Part shown: piece by piece, positions 5,191 to 7,443 of the stretch
Numbering within the stretch: position 1 is the stretch's first letter
Layout of the letters: each line of letters starts with the position of its first letter
From: Candidatus Nanoarchaeia archaeon
Lineage (GTDB): Archaea; Nanobdellota; Nanobdellia; Woesearchaeales; CG1-02-33-12
Direction: 5' to 3'
DNA length: 7,443 bases
Assembly: GCA_028711925.1 (NCBI GenBank)
Contig: JAQTRH010000046.1
Location: forward strand, 1 to 7,443
Program-made: the position numbers and the translations under genes
Notes under the pieces: generated by a model
Told to the model about the DNA's origin: nothing
What the model saw: the letters and a program-made list of their open reading frames with translations, nothing else
The model's database searches: none

Positions 5191-6099
5191 TTAATTGCCC
5201 AAATAAACTTTCTCGAGAGCAAATATCATTTCTTTTCTGGACTTTGCTTTTCTTGCTTCCTCGGAAAGCTCTTTATCACCAACTACCTTTAAAATCCACA
5301 TTGCAAAATCATTTTTATTTTTGTTTACGTGTTTCTTGAAAATACTATCATCCATAACCTTTAAAACATTCAGAAGCCCAAGAACATTTTTTGCAATAAC
5401 CCCGTCGTAAGACATAAAGTACTTTCCAACAGGAACATCCTCAAAAAACTTTAATTTTTTGATAAGGGGCTTTAGTTGTTCAACTTTTTCCTTTATCTTT
5501 TCTTCATTTTCAGCGAGCTTTTTCTTGTTTTCCTCAATTGTTTGTTTTTGTTTCTTCCAATCATCCTCGAGAAATTTAAGCTCGTTAAGCTTTTTTTCAA
5601 GCTTATCATTAAGCTGTTTTTTTGAAACTTCCTTTAACTCATCCGCATTGCTTAAAGAATGGTATTCTTTCATTCCCTTGTAAAGGTTTTTTTCAAGAAG
5701 GTTCTTTTTCACTCCCTGGCTTTTTGTTATATTCAACAAATTAGAGAAAAATCCAGATGTTTTTTCATCTTGTCTTCCAGAATCATTTTCAATATCATGT
5801 TTTTCTTGAATTTCTTGTTCTTTTTTTAACTCAGCTTCATCTTTTTCCTTGTCTTCGTCAAAATCGCCTATTTCTTCTTCAGCTATCGGCTGAAGCTCAT
5901 CAGGAATATCCTCAACATCATCTTCTCTTTCTAATTTTTCCTCTTGAGTTTTATTTTCCTGCTCGCTTTTTTGCTCCTCAATTTTTTCTTTTTCAGTATC
6001 TTCTGCTAGAGAAGGAAGCTCATCCGGAATTTCATTATCTTCTTTTTTTATTTCCTTATCTTTGTTTTTCATCAGTCCCTTTATTAAAGATTTGACCAT
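5191..6099 (-). CDS. acidic coiled-coil protein with DUF5752-like C-terminal domain
   Basis: A 302-residue soluble protein without signal peptide or membrane segment. Residues 1-115 are highly charged, mostly acidic and probably disordered, with a repeated short motif: IPDELPSLAED (24-34) and IPDELQPIAEE (65-75). Residues about 150-217 are Lys/Glu-rich with heptad-like leucines (LEKKLNELKFLEDDW, then NKKKLAENEEKIKEKVEQL), a likely coiled coil. Residues about 220-298 (FFEDVPVGKYFMSYDGV, LLNVLKVMDDSIFKKHVN, KNDFAMWILKVVGDKELSE, KSRKEMIFALE) match the pattern I know for the archaeal DUF5752 domain, including the H-V-N...K-N-D-F-A-x-W-I core. It has its own TATA box and GGGGG ribosome site, so it is probably monocistronic. 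It may act as an adaptor or scaffold, with the PDEL motifs as docking peptides, but that is inference. The function of DUF5752 is not known to me. Confidence 0.82.
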   Translation of the reverse strand: MVKSLIKGLMKNKDKEIKKEDNEIPDELPSLAEDTEKEKIEEQKSEQENKTQEEKLEREDDVEDIPDELQPIAEEEIGDFDEDKEKDEAELKKEQEIQEKHDIENDSGRQDEKTSGFFSNLLNITKSQGVKKNLLEKNLYKGMKEYHSLSNADELKEVSKKQLNDKLEKKLNELKFLEDDWKKQKQTIEENKKKLAENEEKIKEKVEQLKPLIKKLKFFEDVPVGKYFMSYDGVIAKNVLGLLNVLKVMDDSIFKKHVNKNKNDFAMWILKVVGDKELSEEARKAKSRKEMIFALEKVYLGN

Positions 6100-6105
6100 T
6101 AAACG

Positions 6106-6111
6106 CCCCCT
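6106..6111 (-). promoter_or_regulatory. purine-rich ribosome binding site AGGGGG for the 6099 gene
   Basis: The minus strand reads AGGGGG starting 6 nt before the ATG at 6099. The G run can pair with the CCUCC part of the 16S tail with a mismatch or G-U pair. It fixes the start as the methionine of MVKSLIKG. With the predicted transcription start the leader would be only about 14 nt. Confidence 0.5.
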
Positions 6112-6133
6112 ATGTATAATTCTTATTTTGAAA

Positions 6134-6145
6134 TTATTTATATAA
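6134..6145 (-). promoter_or_regulatory. TATA box of the 6099 gene
   Basis: The minus strand reads TTATATAAATAA, the best TATA match in the window, preceded by an A-rich stretch (CAAAAAT) in the BRE position. Its centre is about 41 bp before the ATG, predicting a transcription start near 6113 just upstream of the G-rich ribosome site. Confidence 0.55.
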
Positions 6146-6190
6146 TTTTTGTGACGATTTTAAAGTAGATAAAAAAATAATTACCTTTTT

Positions 6191-6222
6191 GGGGCGCCAG
6201 ACCCCGCCTTTTTATGGCGGGG
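6191..6222. repeat. GC-rich hairpin element in an AT-rich spacer
   Basis: CCCCGCC (6202-6208) and GGCGGGG (6216-6222) are perfect 7-bp arms around a T-rich 7-nt loop. The adjacent GGGGCGCC (6191-6198) contains a GGCGCC palindrome and can pair alternatively with the CCCC at 6202-6205. This block is far richer in G and C than anything nearby. It lies 25 bp past the 6247 stop, and on the minus strand a T7 run follows at 6177-6171, so it may serve as a terminator or 3'-end structure. It could instead be a dispersed REP-like palindrome. Confidence 0.6.
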
Positions 6223-6246
6223 CACAGCGCAAATGCAATAAAAACA

Positions 6247-7443
6247 TTATCTTAACTCAATGTAAAATGAAATTTTGTTATTATTATTTGGCTGAACATA
6301 CTGCCTTAGGTTTGCTGGAACCCTGATTTCATAATCATAAAGTCCATAGCTGCCCTGAGCGCTTTGGTTTATTTTTGTGATAAAAATCAAATCTTGATTG
6401 CCGTTATAATATCCAGGATTTGCATCACTTGAATCCCATAATATCCCAGTTACAAAATTAGAGTTGTTTGTTGAGTTTATTATAGGAACATTTTCAACAT
6501 TATGCCCATAAATATCAAATATGCCAGTTGCCATTACTTTTGAATCATAAGTGTAAGTTTTGTTTATTGAATCAATAAAATCAGAGAGGTTTAATGCCTC
6601 ATCAACCTTTTCAAAATCTTCTATCCTTTGATTATTTGAGATATCCCTCCCAATTGCCATTAAACTGTTCCAGTCAATTACGCTGTCTGAATCAGCTGCA
6701 TAAATATTTCCATTCATGTAAGTCGAGTTAAACCATCCTATAACCTGGGCCATTGAAGAGCCTGCAAGCATTATATCAGATATGATGCTGCCATAGTAAA
6801 TATGGTTTACAGGAATAAAGAGAGTATTATTGGCTACATTGTTAGATTCATCTAGTTCTGTTATTGAGCCGTTTGTTTCATAAGGAGGGTCAACAACAAC
6901 ATGGATGTTGTATTTTCCAATTTTTGCATTCCAGTTTACACTCAAAGTTATGTTTGAGCCTGCCTGAATATCTATTATAAAGTCATTTCCTATTTGTTTT
7001 TCATAAGGCTCATCTTCAAAAAATTTTACATAAACATCTTTTGCATTTTCATTTCCTATATTATGAATAGTTGCATTCATCTGTACAATTTCACCTTCAA
7101 CCGGATTATTGTTGCTGAAAATCAGTTCTGAAGTGTATACTGCAAAATCAGGATCTGTTACATTCAAAATTTTGCTTTCAGAATATCCATAGTTATCTGC
7201 CCTGTCAACACACTCTATTCTCCAAATATAATAGCCTCCTGTTAATGTTCTTGTAAAGTTTAAGGTTATGTTTTCAATAGGGTCATACTCTGTAGCATAA
7301 ATGCTTTCATTTAATATCAGCGAGCAATTGCTTAGTTCTCCGTAATTGTCTGTAACATTGTATTGAAATATTACTGTATTGTTTGATACAGTAGTAGGAT
7401 GTAAAGGCAAAATCGAGGTAACTATTGGCTTTGTTAAGTCAAT
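6247..7443 (-). CDS. surface protein with Ig-like and CARDB-like domains and a WKAYVGN/FYVEL-type C-terminus; N-terminus outside window
   Basis: The frame is open from the right edge for 398 codons. The first 11 visible residues (IDLTKPIVTSI) continue straight into the rest, so the true start lies beyond 7443 and the in-frame TTG at 7410 is not a real start. Residues about 5-95 are an Ig-like domain (NNTVIFQYNVTDNYGELSNCSL, GGYYIWRIECVDRADN) with a Cys40-Cys78 pair. Residues about 98-211 resemble CARDB (PDFAVYTSELIFSNNNPVEG, NATIHNIGNENAKDVYVKFF, LDESNNVANNTL). Residues about 215-398 resemble the small secreted family: IGWFNSTYMNGNIYAAD, VIDWNSL, TGILWDSSD, LYDYEIRVPA, then SFYIELR at the stop. 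This copy lacks the two family cysteines and has an insert around 265-330 (DFEKVDEALNLSDFIDSINK). Many sequons indicate an extracellular protein. Similarity to the short copies is judged by eye and is weaker than among them. Confidence 0.88.
   Translation of the reverse strand: MDLTKPIVTSILPLHPTTVSNNTVIFQYNVTDNYGELSNCSLILNESIYATEYDPIENITLNFTRTLTGGYYIWRIECVDRADNYGYSESKILNVTDPDFAVYTSELIFSNNNPVEGEIVQMNATIHNIGNENAKDVYVKFFEDEPYEKQIGNDFIIDIQAGSNITLSVNWNAKIGKYNIHVVVDPPYETNGSITELDESNNVANNTLFIPVNHIYYGSIISDIMLAGSSMAQVIGWFNSTYMNGNIYAADSDSVIDWNSLMAIGRDISNNQRIEDFEKVDEALNLSDFIDSINKTYTYDSKVMATGIFDIYGHNVENVPIINSTNNSNFVTGILWDSSDANPGYYNGNQDLIFITKINQSAQGSYGLYDYEIRVPANLRQYVQPNNNNKISFYIELR

Noticed and set aside
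5459..6095. Plus-strand open frames rich in Phe, Ser and Leu
   Set aside because: These are complements of the Lys/Glu-rich coiled-coil and acidic regions of the 5191-6099 gene, which has its own promoter and ribosome site.
7408..7410. TTG as the start of the CARDB protein
   Set aside because: The frame continues upstream to the window edge with surface-protein-like sequence and there is no signal peptide after the TTG.

Overview
The window looks like chromosomal DNA of an AT-rich archaeon, most likely a DPANN lineage of the Woesearchaeota/Pacearchaeota type. I infer this from TATA-like boxes upstream of genes, one strong GAGGTG ribosome binding site, sequon-rich secreted proteins, CARDB and 'GWNLI' surface modules, and a DUF5752-like domain. 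No database search was possible. All nine genes supported here lie on the minus strand, so transcription runs from high to low coordinates.

From right to left: (i) 7443-6247 is the C-terminal part of a large surface protein (Ig-like domain, CARDB-like domain, then a C-terminal domain); its start lies outside the window. (ii) 6246-6100 holds a GC-rich hairpin and a good promoter. (iii) 6099-5191 encodes a cytoplasmic acidic/coiled-coil protein with a DUF5752-like C-terminus. (iv) 5190-4786 is a very AT-rich gene-free stretch with U-tract terminator candidates and a cluster of palindromic TTAGTAT/ATACTAA sites. (v) 4785-4576 encodes a 69-residue probable beta-barrel (Sm/SH3-like) protein. (vi) 4486-2006 is a tight three-gene operon of secreted proteins. 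(vii) 2005-1849 is a control region with an inverted repeat and 17-bp direct repeats. (viii) 1848 to the left edge is a second operon: a tandem helix-turn-helix regulator overlapping a fourth family member, followed by a truncated GWNLI-repeat surface protein.

The unifying theme is a family of small exported proteins. Three stand alone (4486-3719, 3712-2963, 1382-639) and a related domain ends the CARDB protein. The three stand-alone members share a WKAYVGN-like motif, a GEVYA motif, two cysteines, a DFQM-V-E motif and a terminal FYVEL strand with one residue before the stop. The CARDB protein keeps only weaker versions of these and lacks the cysteines. The second operon joins one member to a two-HTH putative regulator whose upstream region carries repeated sites. 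I read the window as a regulated cell-envelope locus whose structural family I cannot name; its function is unknown.
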